DNA from: Aggregatilineales bacterium
GTDB lineage: Bacteria > Chloroflexota > Anaerolineae > Aggregatilineales > Ch27
Length of the DNA: 64,000 bases
Direction of reading: 5' to 3'
Assembly (NCBI GenBank): GCA_029976005.1
Contig: JARKOQ010000218.1
Coordinates: forward strand, 1-64,000
Of this stretch, positions 18,270-28,377 are shown in pieces. Position 1 is the first letter of the stretch. Every line of letters starts with the position of its first letter. The position numbers were made by a program, and so were the translations under genes. The notes beneath the pieces were generated by a model. That model was not told the origin of the DNA. It saw only the letters and a program-made list of their open reading frames with translations, and did not search any database.

Positions 18270-19097
18270 TCACACGACCAACGATGACTGCCAGGCTGCA
18301 TCCATCGGAAGCCGGAACAGCCGGATCGCGTTCAAGCTGGTCTGCCGTCCAACGGCTTCTACCGTCGTCTGGTGCAGCGCCGCGATCCGGTCGGCCACGT
18401 ACTGGACGTAGGCCGGCTCGTTGCGTTCGCCGCGATAAGGATGCGGCGTCAGGAACGGGCCATCGGTCTCGATCAGCAGCCGGTCGAGCGGCACGCGGGC
18501 CACGATCGCCCGCAGGTCGTCGGCCTTCTTGTACGTCACCGGCCCCGTGATTCCGAGGAGGAATCCCAGGGCCAGTGCACGTTCGGCGACATCCGGCGGC
18601 GCGGAAAACGAGTGCAGCACGCCGGGATTCTCTCGCAGCGCGTGTCCGCCCGGCAGCCCATTCACCCAGTCGGCGAGCATCCGTAAGACATCCTCGCTGG
18701 CGTCCCGGTTGTGGATGATGACCGGCAGGCCCAGGCTCGCCGCCAGCCTAAGCTGAAGCTCCAGCGCCTGCCACTGCACGGCCTTGGGGCTGCGATCCCA
18801 GTAGTAGTCCAGGCCGATCTCCCCGATCGCCACCACTTTGTCGCGGGCCGCCAGAGTCCGGATCGTCTCCAGCCAGTCCGGGCCAGATTCCGCCGTGCTG
18901 TTGGGATGGACCCCGACCGCAGCGAAGATCAGCGGGGTGGCCCCTGCCAGATCGCAGACAGTCGCGCTGTTGGCGGGATCGACCGCCGGGTTGACCACGG
19001 CAACCAGCCCGGCCTCGGACGCCCGCGCCAGCACGTCCGTCCGATCTTCGTCGTAGCGCTCAAAATCGAGGTGGCAATGGGTATCGATCAGCGGCAC
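18270..19097 (-). CDS. tatD: TatD-family metal-dependent hydrolase (DNase)
   Basis: A 275-residue TIM-barrel metalloenzyme. LIDTHCHLD supplies the first two metal His, AIGEIGLDYYWD the bridging Glu, PVIIHNRDA and GVLHSFS further His, and LIETDGPFL the conserved Asp. Family members are 3'-5' DNases or phosphoesterases in the cytoplasm. The GTG at 19097 is preferred because GGGTGAG lies 5 bases upstream and homologues start 2-3 residues before IDTHCHLD; GTG at 19106 is an alternative. It sits 16 bases after gmd and 40 before the MFS gene. Confidence 0.92.
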   Translation of the reverse strand: MPLIDTHCHLDFERYDEDRTDVLARASEAGLVAVVNPAVDPANSATVCDLAGATPLIFAAVGVHPNSTAESGPDWLETIRTLAARDKVVAIGEIGLDYYWDRSPKAVQWQALELQLRLAASLGLPVIIHNRDASEDVLRMLADWVNGLPGGHALRENPGVLHSFSAPPDVAERALALGFLLGITGPVTYKKADDLRAIVARVPLDRLLIETDGPFLTPHPYRGERNEPAYVQYVADRIAALHQTTVEAVGRQTSLNAIRLFRLPMDAAWQSSLVV

Positions 19098-19113
19098 GCG
19101 ACTCACCCCAACC

Positions 19114-21112
<1,999 letters not shown>

Positions 21113-21159
21113 TGGCTCCTCCTCTCCATGCCCTGCCTTTCCGATCCCCAAGCGGGGCC

Positions 21160-21168
21160 ATTATACCA
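21160..21168 (-). promoter_or_regulatory. Extended -10 promoter of the rmd-gmd-tatD-MFS cluster
   Basis: TGGTATAAT on the minus strand, about 48 bases upstream of the GTG start. A good -35 is not evident, as usual for extended -10 promoters. Confidence 0.65.
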
Positions 21169-21216
21169 TGCCGCCCGGCCATCCAGGCGATAAGCGCAGA
21201 ATTCCACCCAAATCGG

Positions 21217-21244
21217 TTGTAAAAATTCGTGGGCCGCCTATACT
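21217..21244 (+). promoter_or_regulatory. Promoter of the anchored protein gene at 21305
   Basis: TTGTAA (21217-21222), a 16-base spacer and TATACT (21239-21244). About 60 bases lie between the -10 box and the ATG. Confidence 0.65.
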
Positions 21245-21304
21245 AGAGGCACGGCTGACCGCCGCGCAGATCCTCGTATAACCTAAACTGGAGCCACGTC
21301 CGTG

Positions 21305-21958
21305 ATGCAAGAACAGCAAGCCACGGTGAAACAACCGGATGCCCTGTCCTGGCAGTTCATTTTGTTGGCTATCCTGATCGCGCTGCTGATCCCGCTGAGC
21401 GTGGCCGCGCCCACCAACCTGGAGCGCGCGGCCCGGCCTACCGAGCCAGTCCCGGAAATCCCCTTTGCCGAGCTTCAATTGACCGAGCGCTACGACGATG
21501 CGGGCGGGATTAGCCTCAGCTATCCGCCGACCTGGTATATCAGCGCCCCGTCACCCGGCACGGTTCTGCTGACCAACTTCCCGACCGACACCGAAACCCT
21601 GCCGGAAACCCCCGCGGTGATGCGCCTCCAGGTGGGCACGCTCGACATGCTGGCCAATGCCGCCGGCGAAGTTCCGGCCGCCGGCACGCCGCCGCGTGAC
21701 CTGCTCCAGGCCATCCTGGACGACAGCCAGATCACCGACGTCACGATCGAAGACGGGACCATCGGAGGGCATCCTGCTGCCAGTGTCCACGTCACCCTGC
21801 CCAACCAGGGCCGCGAGCTGGACTTTGCCGTGGTGACGCCCAACGAAAATGCCGTGGTGCTCATCCAGGCGGAGACCGATCCGGCCGCCTGGGCCGAGGT
21901 TGGGGAGTTTTTCGGCCGCGTTCTGGAGACGGTGTCGCTCAACATCCCGGCGAGTTAG
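21305..21958 (+). CDS. Membrane-anchored PsbP-like protein
   Basis: A 217-residue protein. One N-terminal membrane segment (about 16-36, WQFILLAILIALLIPLSVAA) is followed by an extracytoplasmic domain. It opens with GISLSYPPTWYIS and contains MRLQVGTLD and HVTLPNQGRELDFAVV. The pattern 'amphipathic start, YPxTWY, then strands' matches the modules in the C-terminal half of the C11 peptidase at 6616-9633. Both therefore probably belong to one PsbP-like surface-domain family. There is no catalytic motif. GTG at 21302 is one codon earlier; the ATG at 21305 has GGAG at a better distance. It is monocistronic. Confidence 0.7.
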   Translation: MQEQQATVKQPDALSWQFILLAILIALLIPLSVAAPTNLERAARPTEPVPEIPFAELQLTERYDDAGGISLSYPPTWYISAPSPGTVLLTNFPTDTETLPETPAVMRLQVGTLDMLANAAGEVPAAGTPPRDLLQAILDDSQITDVTIEDGTIGGHPAASVHVTLPNQGRELDFAVVTPNENAVVLIQAETDPAAWAEVGEFFGRVLETVSLNIPAS

Positions 21959-21996
21959 GCATCTCCCGCGTTTTCTAACCTTAACAGTCTGATTTC

Positions 21997-22025
21997 TTGA
22001 TTTCGCGAGTCCGGTGCAGTACACT
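21997..22025 (+). promoter_or_regulatory. Promoter of the iscX-nuoBCDI cluster
   Basis: TTGATT (21997-22002), a 17-base spacer and TACACT (22020-22025). Transcription would start near 22032, giving a ~105-base leader before iscX. Confidence 0.6.
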
Positions 22026-22034
22026 GGTCGGATA

Positions 22035-22069
22035 AGAGCGGTCTGATTAAGCCTGTCGCAGGCCGCTCT
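22035..22069 (+). other. Structured leader hairpin of the nuo cluster
   Basis: AGAGCGG pairs with CCGCTCT, enclosing a small CCTG-TCG-CAGG hairpin and a one-sided 10-nt bulge. It sits at the very 5' end of the inferred mRNA. No T-run follows, so it is more likely an mRNA 5' stabiliser or regulator than a terminator. The function is unknown. Confidence 0.35.
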
Positions 22070-22136
22070 CGGCCGTGCGGTGATGGAGTCTCGATGGCTC
22101 CGGCCAGGATGAGGAGCGTGCCAAGGCGGCCTCCCG

Positions 22137-22385
22137 ATGCATGACCCGACAGAAGAACCCCACCCGTTGTACTGGGAAGCATCGTACGAAATTGTGCTCA
22201 GCCTGTTACGCAGCTATCCGGCGGCAAACCTGGACTCTCTGGGCCTGGGCGAACTACAGCGCATGATCGTGGCACTCCCCGGATTTGCGGACGACCCGGC
22301 CCTGGCCAACGATGAGCTGCTCGTCGATATACTGCGGGAATATTACGAGGAGACGATAGACGATGAAATCCAACGGCGGGCCTGA
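22137..22385 (+). CDS. iscX: IscX-like Fe-S cluster assembly protein
   Basis: An 82-residue acidic protein matching the IscX/YfhJ fold. LYWEASYEIVLSLLRSYP aligns with the W-x3-REIGEAL-x3-YP start of E. coli IscX. LPGFADDPALANDELLVDIL aligns with its EDFDDDPQASNEKILEAIL. IscX is a small partner of the cysteine desulfurase IscS and tunes iron delivery. The gene overlaps nuoB by 23 bases, so translation is probably coupled. IscX beside complex I genes is unusual: in proteobacteria it ends the isc operon. The Shine-Dalgarno (AAGGCGG) is weak. Confidence 0.8.
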   Translation: MHDPTEEPHPLYWEASYEIVLSLLRSYPAANLDSLGLGELQRMIVALPGFADDPALANDELLVDILREYYEETIDDEIQRRA

Positions 22386-23040
22386 TCTCAACGGATTGCA
22401 CGACCCGGATTTCCCGCTGCCCGAAGGGTTGCAGTCCACCATCGCGGTCACCAGTCTGGACCGTGTCTACAACTGGAGCCGCAAGAACTCGGTCTGGCCG
22501 CTGCTGTTCGGCCTGGCCTGCTGCGCCATCGAGATGATCGCCACGGCCGCATCCCGCTACGATTTCTCCCGCTTCGGCATGGAAGTCATGCGCGCCAGCC
22601 CGCGTCAGGCCGACCTGCTGATCATCTCCGGTACGGTCACCAAGAAGATGGTTGTGCCCATCGTCCGCATCTACAACCAGATGCCCGAACCCAAGTACGT
22701 CCTGGCGATGGGCGCCTGCGCCAGCGGCGGCGGCCCCTTCAAGGAAGGCTACAACGTCGTCTCCGGCATCGACAAGTACATTCCGGTCGATGTGTACGTC
22801 CCCGGCTGCCCCCCCACCCCCCAGGCCCTGATCCACGGCTTTCTGACTCTGCACAAGAAGATCGAGAGCCAGTCGATCCGGACCGTGCCCTGGTATCGCA
22901 GCGGTGAGAGCGCCGGCATTCCGATCCCGATCCTCGGCCCGGATATCATCGATCCGCGCCAGGCAGAGCTGATCCGCCGTCAGGCCGAGCTAGCGGCAAG
23001 CAACAAGCAAGAAGCCGCCCCGGCCCCTGCTGAGGCTTAG
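22363..23040 (+). CDS. nuoB: NADH-quinone oxidoreductase subunit B
   Basis: A 225-residue NuoB/PSST homologue. The ligands of the terminal N2 [4Fe-4S] cluster are all present: Cys53 and Cys54 (LACCAIEM), Cys119 (MGACASGG) and Cys149 (VPGCPP). N2 passes electrons to quinone at the interface with NuoD. An extended N-terminus (about 1-35) and a charged C-terminal tail (about 185-225) go beyond the core. The ATG follows GAGGAG. It overlaps iscX upstream and is followed 9 bases later by nuoCD. Confidence 0.96.
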   Translation: MKSNGGPDLNGLHDPDFPLPEGLQSTIAVTSLDRVYNWSRKNSVWPLLFGLACCAIEMIATAASRYDFSRFGMEVMRASPRQADLLIISGTVTKKMVVPIVRIYNQMPEPKYVLAMGACASGGGPFKEGYNVVSGIDKYIPVDVYVPGCPPTPQALIHGFLTLHKKIESQSIRTVPWYRSGESAGIPIPILGPDIIDPRQAELIRRQAELAASNKQEAAPAPAEA

Positions 23041-23049
23041 GAGCAAGCG

Positions 23050-24909
23050 ATGGCTGACAAACCCGTGACCGAGCAGACCGCCGTGGCCGACCCGATCACC
23101 CAGGTCGTGGCTGTGCTCAAAGAGCGTTTCCCCGAAGCAGTCCAGGCCGACGAGCGCAAGGGCTTCTCCGGCATCGTCGTCGATCCCAGGAGCCTGGTCG
23201 ATGTCGCCACCGTCGTCCGCGACGAGCTGGGCTTCGACTATCTCTCCAGCGCGACCGCGGTCGACTATCTGGGCAAGGGCGACTACTTCGAGATGGTCTA
23301 TCACGCCTATCGCATTCGGCAGGGTGGTCCGGCGCTGGTCATCAAGGCCCGCACCCCGCGCGACAAGGCGACACTGCCCTCGCTGATCGGCGTCTGGCCC
23401 GGTGTGGACTTTCAGGAGCGCGAAGCCTGGGACCTGATGGGCATCCGCTTCGAAGGCCATCCCAACCTGAAGCGCATTCTGATGTGGGAAGGCTTCGCCG
23501 GCCACCCGATGCGCAAGGACTGGAAGGAAGCCTACTACGAGCAGGACAACAAGCCCTTCGACTCCCGCTGGCCCGGCGGCCAGGTCTCCCGCGCCGAGGA
23601 GCACAATCCCTACGGCAAGAACGTAGCCTACCCGGAGGATTTCACCCTCGATGGGTTCACGCCGGTCGGCGAAGCGGCCAATTACACCGGGCTGAACATG
23701 GGCGTGGACATCACCGAGTTGAGCAGCCCCGGTCTGCGCACCGACCGGCTGATCGTCAACCTCGGCCCGCACCACCCCAGCACCCACGGCGTGTTCCGCA
23801 TGATCGTCAGCCTCAATGGGGAGACGGTGGAACAGCTTGAGCCGATGATGGGCTACCTGCACCGCAACCACGAGAAAATCGGCGAGCGCAACACCTTCCT
23901 CCAGAACATGCCGTTCACCGACCGGCTGGACTACATTTGCAGCATGTCCAACAACCTGGGGTATGCCCAGGCGGTCGAAAAACTAATGGCGCTTGGCCCG
24001 CGCTTCCAGCCGCCGACCTACCGCGCCGAAGTGATCCGCGTGCTCATGGTCGAGCTGACCCGTATCGTCAATCACCTGTGGGCCATTGGCTTCTTGCTGA
24101 ATGACCTGGGGGCGTTCTTCACCCCGGCCCTGTACGCGATCGCCCAGCGCGAACTGATCCTGGACTTCTTCGAAGCCACTGCCGGCAGCCGCCTGATGTG
24201 TAACTACATGCGCTTTGGCGGCGTCTCCCGCGACCTGCCGGAGAAAATCCTGGGCATCCCCCTGCTGGCCAATGACCTGATCCGTGACGAGAACACGATG
24301 GACTTCCTGACTAATCTCATCACGGAGCGGCTGCCCCAGGCCGTCGACGAACTCGACAATTATCTGTCGGGCAGCGAGATCATCATCAACCGCTGCCGGG
24401 GCGTGGGCATCCTGCCCCCGGAGATGGCAATCGCCTACAGCATGGCCGGGCCTGTGCTGCGCGCGTCGGGCGTCCCTTACGACGTGCGCCGCGCCGAGCC
24501 ATATAGCATCTACGCCGACCTCGATTTCGACGTCGCGGTGCGCTACAACGGCGACATCTACGATCGCTATCTGATCCGCATTGACGAGATGCGCGAGTCG
24601 ATCCGTATCCTGAAGCAGCTTCTGCCGCTGCTGGACGAAACGCGCGGCCAGGACATCCAGGCCGGCACCAAGGCGTATAGCCCGCGCGTGCCGGAGGGTG
24701 AATCCTACGGCCGCGTCGAGAATCCCAAGGGTGAGCTGGGCTTCTACGTCGTCTCCGACGGCGGACAGAATCCCTGGCGCTATCACGTGCGCGCCCCCAG
24801 CTTCATCAACCTGACCGCGCTGGGCGAGATGTGCAAGGGCCACAAGGTCGCGGACATCGTCGCCATTCTGGGCAGCATCGACATCGTTTTGGGTGAGACT
24901 GACCGCTAA
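23050..24909 (+). CDS. nuoCD: NADH-quinone oxidoreductase fused subunits C and D
   Basis: A 619-residue fusion. The NuoC (30-kDa) part is about 1-195, with [22 protein letters not shown]. The NuoD (49-kDa) part starts near 230 with [19 protein letters not shown] and includes [15 protein letters not shown]. The HPSTHG His is a quinone-pocket residue. NuoD descends from hydrogenase large subunits but lacks the NiFe-binding cysteines, as expected. Fused nuoCD genes are known in several phyla. It lies 9 bases after nuoB; nuoI follows at 26 bases. No nuoA, E-H or J-N genes are in the window. Confidence 0.96.
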   Translation: MADKPVTEQTAVADPITQVVAVLKERFPEAVQADERKGFSGIVVDPRSLVDVATVVRDELGFDYLSSATAVDYLGKGDYFEMVYHAYRIRQGGPALVIKARTPRDKATLPSLIGVWPGVDFQEREAWDLMGIRFEGHPNLKRILMWEGFAGHPMRKDWKEAYYEQDNKPFDSRWPGGQVSRAEEHNPYGKNVAYPEDFTLDGFTPVGEAANYTGLNMGVDITELSSPGLRTDRLIVNLGPHHPSTHGVFRMIVSLNGETVEQLEPMMGYLHRNHEKIGERNTFLQNMPFTDRLDYICSMSNNLGYAQAVEKLMALGPRFQPPTYRAEVIRVLMVELTRIVNHLWAIGFLLNDLGAFFTPALYAIAQRELILDFFEATAGSRLMCNYMRFGGVSRDLPEKILGIPLLANDLIRDENTMDFLTNLITERLPQAVDELDNYLSGSEIIINRCRGVGILPPEMAIAYSMAGPVLRASGVPYDVRRAEPYSIYADLDFDVAVRYNGDIYDRYLIRIDEMRESIRILKQLLPLLDETRGQDIQAGTKAYSPRVPEGESYGRVENPKGELGFYVVSDGGQNPWRYHVRAPSFINLTALGEMCKGHKVADIVAILGSIDIVLGETDR

Positions 24910-24935
24910 CAGGACACCTGGCTGAAGGAGAGACT

Positions 24936-25601
24936 ATGTACGGACTGGGCGTTCTCAAGGGCATGGGCGTCACCCTCAAACACTTTGTGGAGACCTACAT
25001 CGAGGACCTCAAATACCTCGGCAAGGGCAAGCGCAGCGTCGAAGCGTTTACCGTTCGCCAGGGTCTGCGGGGCAAGAGCCTTGGCCTGTTCACGGTCGAA
25101 TATCCCGAAGAGAAGATCGCGGTTCCGGAGCGCTTCCGTTTCGTGCCGTTCCTGGTCATCAACAACCTGGACGATCCCGACCTTCCCGGTGCGGACTGGT
25201 GCACGAGCTGCGGGATTTGCGCCAAGGTCTGCCCGCCGCAGTGCATCTGGATCGTGCGCGGCACCGATCCGGAGACAGGCCGTCCCAAGCCGGCGCCGGA
25301 AGCCTTCTACATCGACATCGACATCTGCATGAACTGCGGCTACTGCGCTGAGTTCTGCCCCTTCGATGCAATCAAGATGGATCACGACTACGAGCTTGCC
25401 AGCTACGACCGGATTGGCGAGCACATCTTCGACAAAAAGAAACTGTCCAAGGAATTCCGCTACTACCGCTCGCTCTACCCTACTCTTTCGGCAGAAGAGG
25501 CAGAAGCGCGCGGCGGCTGGGAACATAAGGATGTGCTCAAAGCCAAGGCCAAAGCGGAAAAGGCCCAGTCGGCCGGCGCGCCAGCCCAACCGGGTCGTTA
25601 G
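24936..25601 (+). CDS. nuoI: NADH-quinone oxidoreductase subunit I (2x[4Fe-4S])
   Basis: A 221-residue ferredoxin-type subunit. It has two classical four-Cys motifs: Cys89/92/95/99 (CTSCGICAKVCP) and Cys131/134/137/141 (CMNCGYCAEFCP). These bind clusters N6a and N6b that feed N2 in NuoB. An amphipathic N-terminal helix (MYGLGVLKGMGVTLKHF) packs on the membrane arm. The C-terminal tail (about 185-221) is Lys/Ala/Glu rich and helical. The ATG follows AAGGAGAG. It is the third of the complex I genes here; a strong hairpin follows the stop. Confidence 0.96.
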   Translation: MYGLGVLKGMGVTLKHFVETYIEDLKYLGKGKRSVEAFTVRQGLRGKSLGLFTVEYPEEKIAVPERFRFVPFLVINNLDDPDLPGADWCTSCGICAKVCPPQCIWIVRGTDPETGRPKPAPEAFYIDIDICMNCGYCAEFCPFDAIKMDHDYELASYDRIGEHIFDKKKLSKEFRYYRSLYPTLSAEEAEARGGWEHKDVLKAKAKAEKAQSAGAPAQPGR

Positions 25602-25618
25602 CGCGGGGTTTTCGTGTT

Positions 25619-25660
25619 GAAGCCGGCGCCCCTGCCGGGATGACCCGGCGGGGGCGCTTC
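25619..25660 (+). other. Strong hairpin after nuoI
   Basis: GAAG...CTTC enclosing CGCCCC-TGCCGGG / CCCGGCGGGGGCG with a 4-nt loop and a 4-nt bulge (CCGG) on the 5' arm. About 17 pairs with one G-U. No T-run follows. It may end the nuo transcript, or protect the 3' end of nuoI mRNA before the downstream gene. Confidence 0.45.
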
Positions 25661-25739
25661 AGGCGGCGATCGGTTCTTCGGTCGTGCCCACCTCGACGAC
25701 CTTTGGTGCACCGCACTCGACACGCTAGGGGGCCGGTCC

Positions 25740-26081
25740 GTGCTTTACCAGACTGACACCGAAATGATTTTCCCCTCCAGGGTGATTCCCGCCCTGGGGT
25801 CCCTGCGCGGTTGGGAATGGCAGGCGCTCGTCAGGCATGTGAGCCGCCTGCCGGAAAACCATCCGGAAACCCTGGGATTCATCCTGATGATGGTTCGCCT
25901 CAACGGCTGCATGACCTGCCACGCCGACAGCTACCGGGCTATGCGCGGCTGCACCCTCTGTGCGCAGCAGTCGATCCTGCGCTTCAAGGGCAGCGATCGC
26001 GAGTTGATCGAACGCTGGCGCACCGCGTGCCAGGACATCCTGCGCTGGCAAGAGACCGGCATACCCCCTGAGATCGAATGA
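25740..26081 (+). CDS. Small Cys-rich protein with a CxxCH motif, between nuoI and mrp
   Basis: A 113-residue protein I do not recognise. It has no signal peptide or membrane segment. It carries NGCMTCHADSYRAMRGCTLC: Cys57, Cys60, His61, Cys71 and Cys74. Two CxxC pairs 10 residues apart suggest a bound metal (Zn or Fe-S). The first pair is formally CxxCH, but haem c attachment needs export, which is not seen. The GTG start has GGGGG 7 bases upstream; ATG at 25764 is an alternative. Its position between complex I and Mrp genes hints at a part in cofactor insertion. That is inference only. Confidence 0.65.
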   Translation: MLYQTDTEMIFPSRVIPALGSLRGWEWQALVRHVSRLPENHPETLGFILMMVRLNGCMTCHADSYRAMRGCTLCAQQSILRFKGSDRELIERWRTACQDILRWQETGIPPEIE

Positions 26082-26086
26082 ATCAG

Positions 26087-26114
26087 TTGTCAACCTGCTC
26101 AAGCAAGGTACAAT
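26087..26114 (+). promoter_or_regulatory. Promoter of mrp
   Basis: TTGTCA (26087-26092), a 16-base spacer and TACAAT (26109-26114). About 72 bases separate the -10 box from the mrp ATG, so mrp can be transcribed separately. Confidence 0.6.
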
Positions 26115-26186
26115 AAAATCTATATTCATCTGAAAAATCACTGGCAGGCGTCCATGCGCCTGCGTACCGTCTCACAGGCGAGGACA

Positions 26187-27251
26187 ATGAGCGATCAATC
26201 CACACAAATCCAGGCCGTGATGGCCGCCCTGAGCAAGGTCAACGATCCGGAACTGCATCGGGACATTGTGAGTCTGAACATGGTGCAGGACCTGCGCGTC
26301 GAGGCGGGGACTGCCCGCTTCCGCCTGGTGCTGACCACCCCGGCCTGCCCGCTGAAGCATGTCTTCGAACGCGAATGCCAGGCGGCGCTGGTGGGCAAGA
26401 TCGATGGGATCACCGGAGTCGAGATTACCTGGGACAGCCAGGTTCCGACCGACAGGCGGCTGCACGGCCGGTTGGATACCGCCATGCGCACCATCATCGC
26501 GATCAGCAGCGGCAAAGGCGGGGTCGGTAAGAGCACGGTCGCGGTCAATCTCGCAATCGCCCTGGCGCAATCCGGCGCGCGCGTCGGCCTGATGGACGCC
26601 GACATCCTGGGGCCGAACATCCCCATGATGGTGGGCCTGGGGTACGGCAAACCGCGCGTCACCGAGGATCGCAAGCTCATCCCCTTTGATGTGTACGGCA
26701 TCCAGGTCATGAGCATGGGCTTCCTGACCGAGCCGGGTAAGCCGTTGGTCTGGCGCGGCCCGATGCTGCACGGCGCGATTCGTCAGTTCTTCAATGACGT
26801 CGCCTGGGATCGTCTGGATTACATGATCGTCGACCTGCCGCCCGGAACCGGGGACGCCCAGCTCAGCCTGGCTCAGAGCGTCCCGCTGACCGGCGCAGTC
26901 ATCGTGACTCAGCCCCAGGATGTTGCCACGGAAGACGCAGCCCGCGGGCTGGCGATGTTCGAGCAGGTGGAAGTGCCGATCATGGGCGTGGTTGAAAACA
27001 TGGCGGGCGAATTCTTCGGCTCCGGCGGCGGCGAGAAACTGGCCGCGCAAACCGGCGTCCCCTTCCTGGGGCGCATCCCGCTCGAAGCGCGCGTCCGCAT
27101 CGGTGGGGACAGCGGCAAGCCGATCGTAATCGACTCCCCCGACTCGCCCGCCGGGCAGGCCTTTGTGGCGCTCGCCAGCGCCATCGCAGCCCGCGCCAGC
27201 GTACTGACCCTCTCTCAGATGGACGTCATCCCTCTGAACATCATCAGCTAA
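26187..27251 (+). CDS. mrp: Mrp/NBP35-family Fe-S carrier ATPase
   Basis: A 354-residue P-loop protein. An N-terminal MIP18/DUF59 domain (about 1-85, VNDPELHRDIVSLNMV) is followed by a deviant Walker A (SGKGGVGKST, near residue 109) with the signature Lys. MDADILGPNIPMM, VDLPPGTGDAQLSL and VVENMAGEF are also typical. The usual C-terminal CxxC is absent; the corresponding region reads GEFFGSGGG. Mrp/NUBPL proteins carry [4Fe-4S] clusters, and the eukaryotic NUBPL is a complex I assembly factor, which makes the nearby nuo genes notable. The ATG at 26187 follows GCGAGGAC; a longer frame to 26154 is not needed. Confidence 0.92.
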   Translation: MSDQSTQIQAVMAALSKVNDPELHRDIVSLNMVQDLRVEAGTARFRLVLTTPACPLKHVFERECQAALVGKIDGITGVEITWDSQVPTDRRLHGRLDTAMRTIIAISSGKGGVGKSTVAVNLAIALAQSGARVGLMDADILGPNIPMMVGLGYGKPRVTEDRKLIPFDVYGIQVMSMGFLTEPGKPLVWRGPMLHGAIRQFFNDVAWDRLDYMIVDLPPGTGDAQLSLAQSVPLTGAVIVTQPQDVATEDAARGLAMFEQVEVPIMGVVENMAGEFFGSGGGEKLAAQTGVPFLGRIPLEARVRIGGDSGKPIVIDSPDSPAGQAFVALASAIAARASVLTLSQMDVIPLNIIS

Positions 27252-27273
27252 TCCGACTGAAGCGAAGAAACAC

Positions 27274-27297
27274 AACGGGGCCGCGTGCGGCCCCGTT
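27274..27297 (+). terminator. Terminator of mrp
   Basis: AACGGGGCCGC, 2-nt loop, GCGGCCCCGTT followed by TT. An 11-bp stem 22 bases after the mrp stop. It may also serve the convergent membrane gene. Confidence 0.65.
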
Positions 27298-27333
27298 TCG
27301 ATCATCAAGGCAAAACGATATTCCGGAACAAAT

Positions 27334-27609
27334 CTACTCGTTACCCATGACCTGGATGTCGTCGCTGGAACCCGGTGGATTGCTGCGGCCGATGAAAATC
27401 CAGAACAGCCCGTTCAGGAGCAGCGCCGCCACCAACGCGGCCAGGCCCTCCGTATCCCAACCCCGATAGACGATATAGCGCCGCACCAGCTCGGCCCCAA
27501 CCAGCATCACGACAAAGGTGATGCGGCGGCGCTTGCGCTCCGCCCGCTGGACGAGCAGGAGCAGCCCCCCCAACACCACCGTCAGTACGAGAAAAACGCC
27601 CCAATCCAT
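27334..27609 (-). CDS. Small two-helix membrane protein
   Basis: A 91-residue protein with two membrane segments: about 3-19 (WGVFLVLTVVLGGLLLL) and about 58-74 (LAALVAALLLNGLFWIF). A basic loop (RAERKRRR) lies between them, probably on the cytoplasmic side. The C-terminus SNPPGSSDDIQ is polar. There is no known motif; a role cannot be stated. The ATG at 27609 is chosen because the frame upstream to 27741 is not membrane-like. The Shine-Dalgarno is weak. It is convergent with mrp. Confidence 0.5.
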   Translation of the reverse strand: MDWGVFLVLTVVLGGLLLLVQRAERKRRRITFVVMLVGAELVRRYIVYRGWDTEGLAALVAALLLNGLFWIFIGRSNPPGSSDDIQVMGNE

Positions 27610-28024
27610 GAGTGACCCGATTCCATTTCCGCCGCGAAATCGATGACCTATGCTGGCGGAACGGATTATAGAACTGGCCCGCCCAGACTCCAAACCGCCG
27701 CGAGGCGTTCTTCGCCTGGCGCTTACCGCCAAGGTGAGCATGATCTTTGCGACGCAAGGATATCCACCTGACTGTCTTTCTCCGCGTCTGACCCGTCAAC
27801 CGGGGACTTTGGATCGCTTTTTGATGCGATTACCCTGCCCTGCAAATTGAAATGCCTTTCTGTTCGCGCTATGATTGCCTCAATGCAGTGCGAATCATGG
27901 CTTGATTGGCCCGGATTCGACTGCGGACACCATCCAGTATCATCCCGTGCGAGCAGCGGGGGGGCGGTGTGCTGTGCTCTTGAGACTTGTCTTCGCATAA
28001 GATGAATGATTAAGGAGCACCCGG
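27610..28024. other. 415-bp intergenic region
   Basis: Between divergent genes. The only supported element is the promoter at 27847-27875 and the ~140-base leader of the STAS gene. Short frames on the minus strand here look like chance. No repeat or RNA gene was recognised. Confidence 0.5.
27847..27875 (+). promoter_or_regulatory. Promoter of the STAS partner-switch module
   Basis: TTGAAA (27847-27852), a 17-base spacer and TATGAT (27870-27875). It would produce a leader of about 140 bases before the ATG at 28025. Confidence 0.65.
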
Positions 28025-28357
28025 ATGGAAATTTCTACCTCGGAACTCAAGCGTGTTACCCTGTTCGACATCCGTGGCCGGATCGACAGCACCAACGCCG
28101 CCGAGCTGGGGGATGCGCTCAACGCGGCCATTGACGCCGGGCGCACCCAGATCGTCCTCGACCTGTCCAACGTCGAATACATGAGCAGCGCCGGGCTGCG
28201 CGAGCTGGTCACGGCCCTCAAGAAGGTCAAGCGGGGCACCGGTGACCTCCGGCTGGCGTCTCCCTCGCCGCGCGTGCTGGAAGTGCTGGAACTGGCCGGT
28301 CTCGATTCCATTTTCGAGATTTATTCCAACCAGGTCGAAGCGGTCGGCAGCTTCTAA
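28025..28357 (+). CDS. STAS-domain anti-sigma factor antagonist (RsbV/SpoIIAA-like)
   Basis: A 110-residue single STAS domain: VTLFDIRGRIDSTNAAEL, then VLDLSNVEYMSSAGLRELVTAL. The phospho-acceptor of SpoIIAA (Ser58) aligns with Ser55; the residue before is Ser rather than Asp. Such proteins, when unphosphorylated, release a partner from an RsbW-type kinase. The ATG follows AAGGAG. It is the first gene of a three-gene plus-strand module. It is followed 20 bases later by the RsbW-STAS fusion, so the kinase and phosphatase that act on it are probably the next two genes. Confidence 0.92.
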   Translation: MEISTSELKRVTLFDIRGRIDSTNAAELGDALNAAIDAGRTQIVLDLSNVEYMSSAGLRELVTALKKVKRGTGDLRLASPSPRVLEVLELAGLDSIFEIYSNQVEAVGSF

Positions 28358-28377
28358 CCACACGGGACGAGCAGCGC

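Noticed and set aside
25740-26081. Haem c protein reading of CxxCH
   Set aside because: No signal peptide or membrane segment, so cytochrome c maturation is unlikely.
27723-27998. 91-codon minus-strand frame
   Set aside because: No ribosome site, unlike-protein composition, and it overlaps the promoter of the STAS module.
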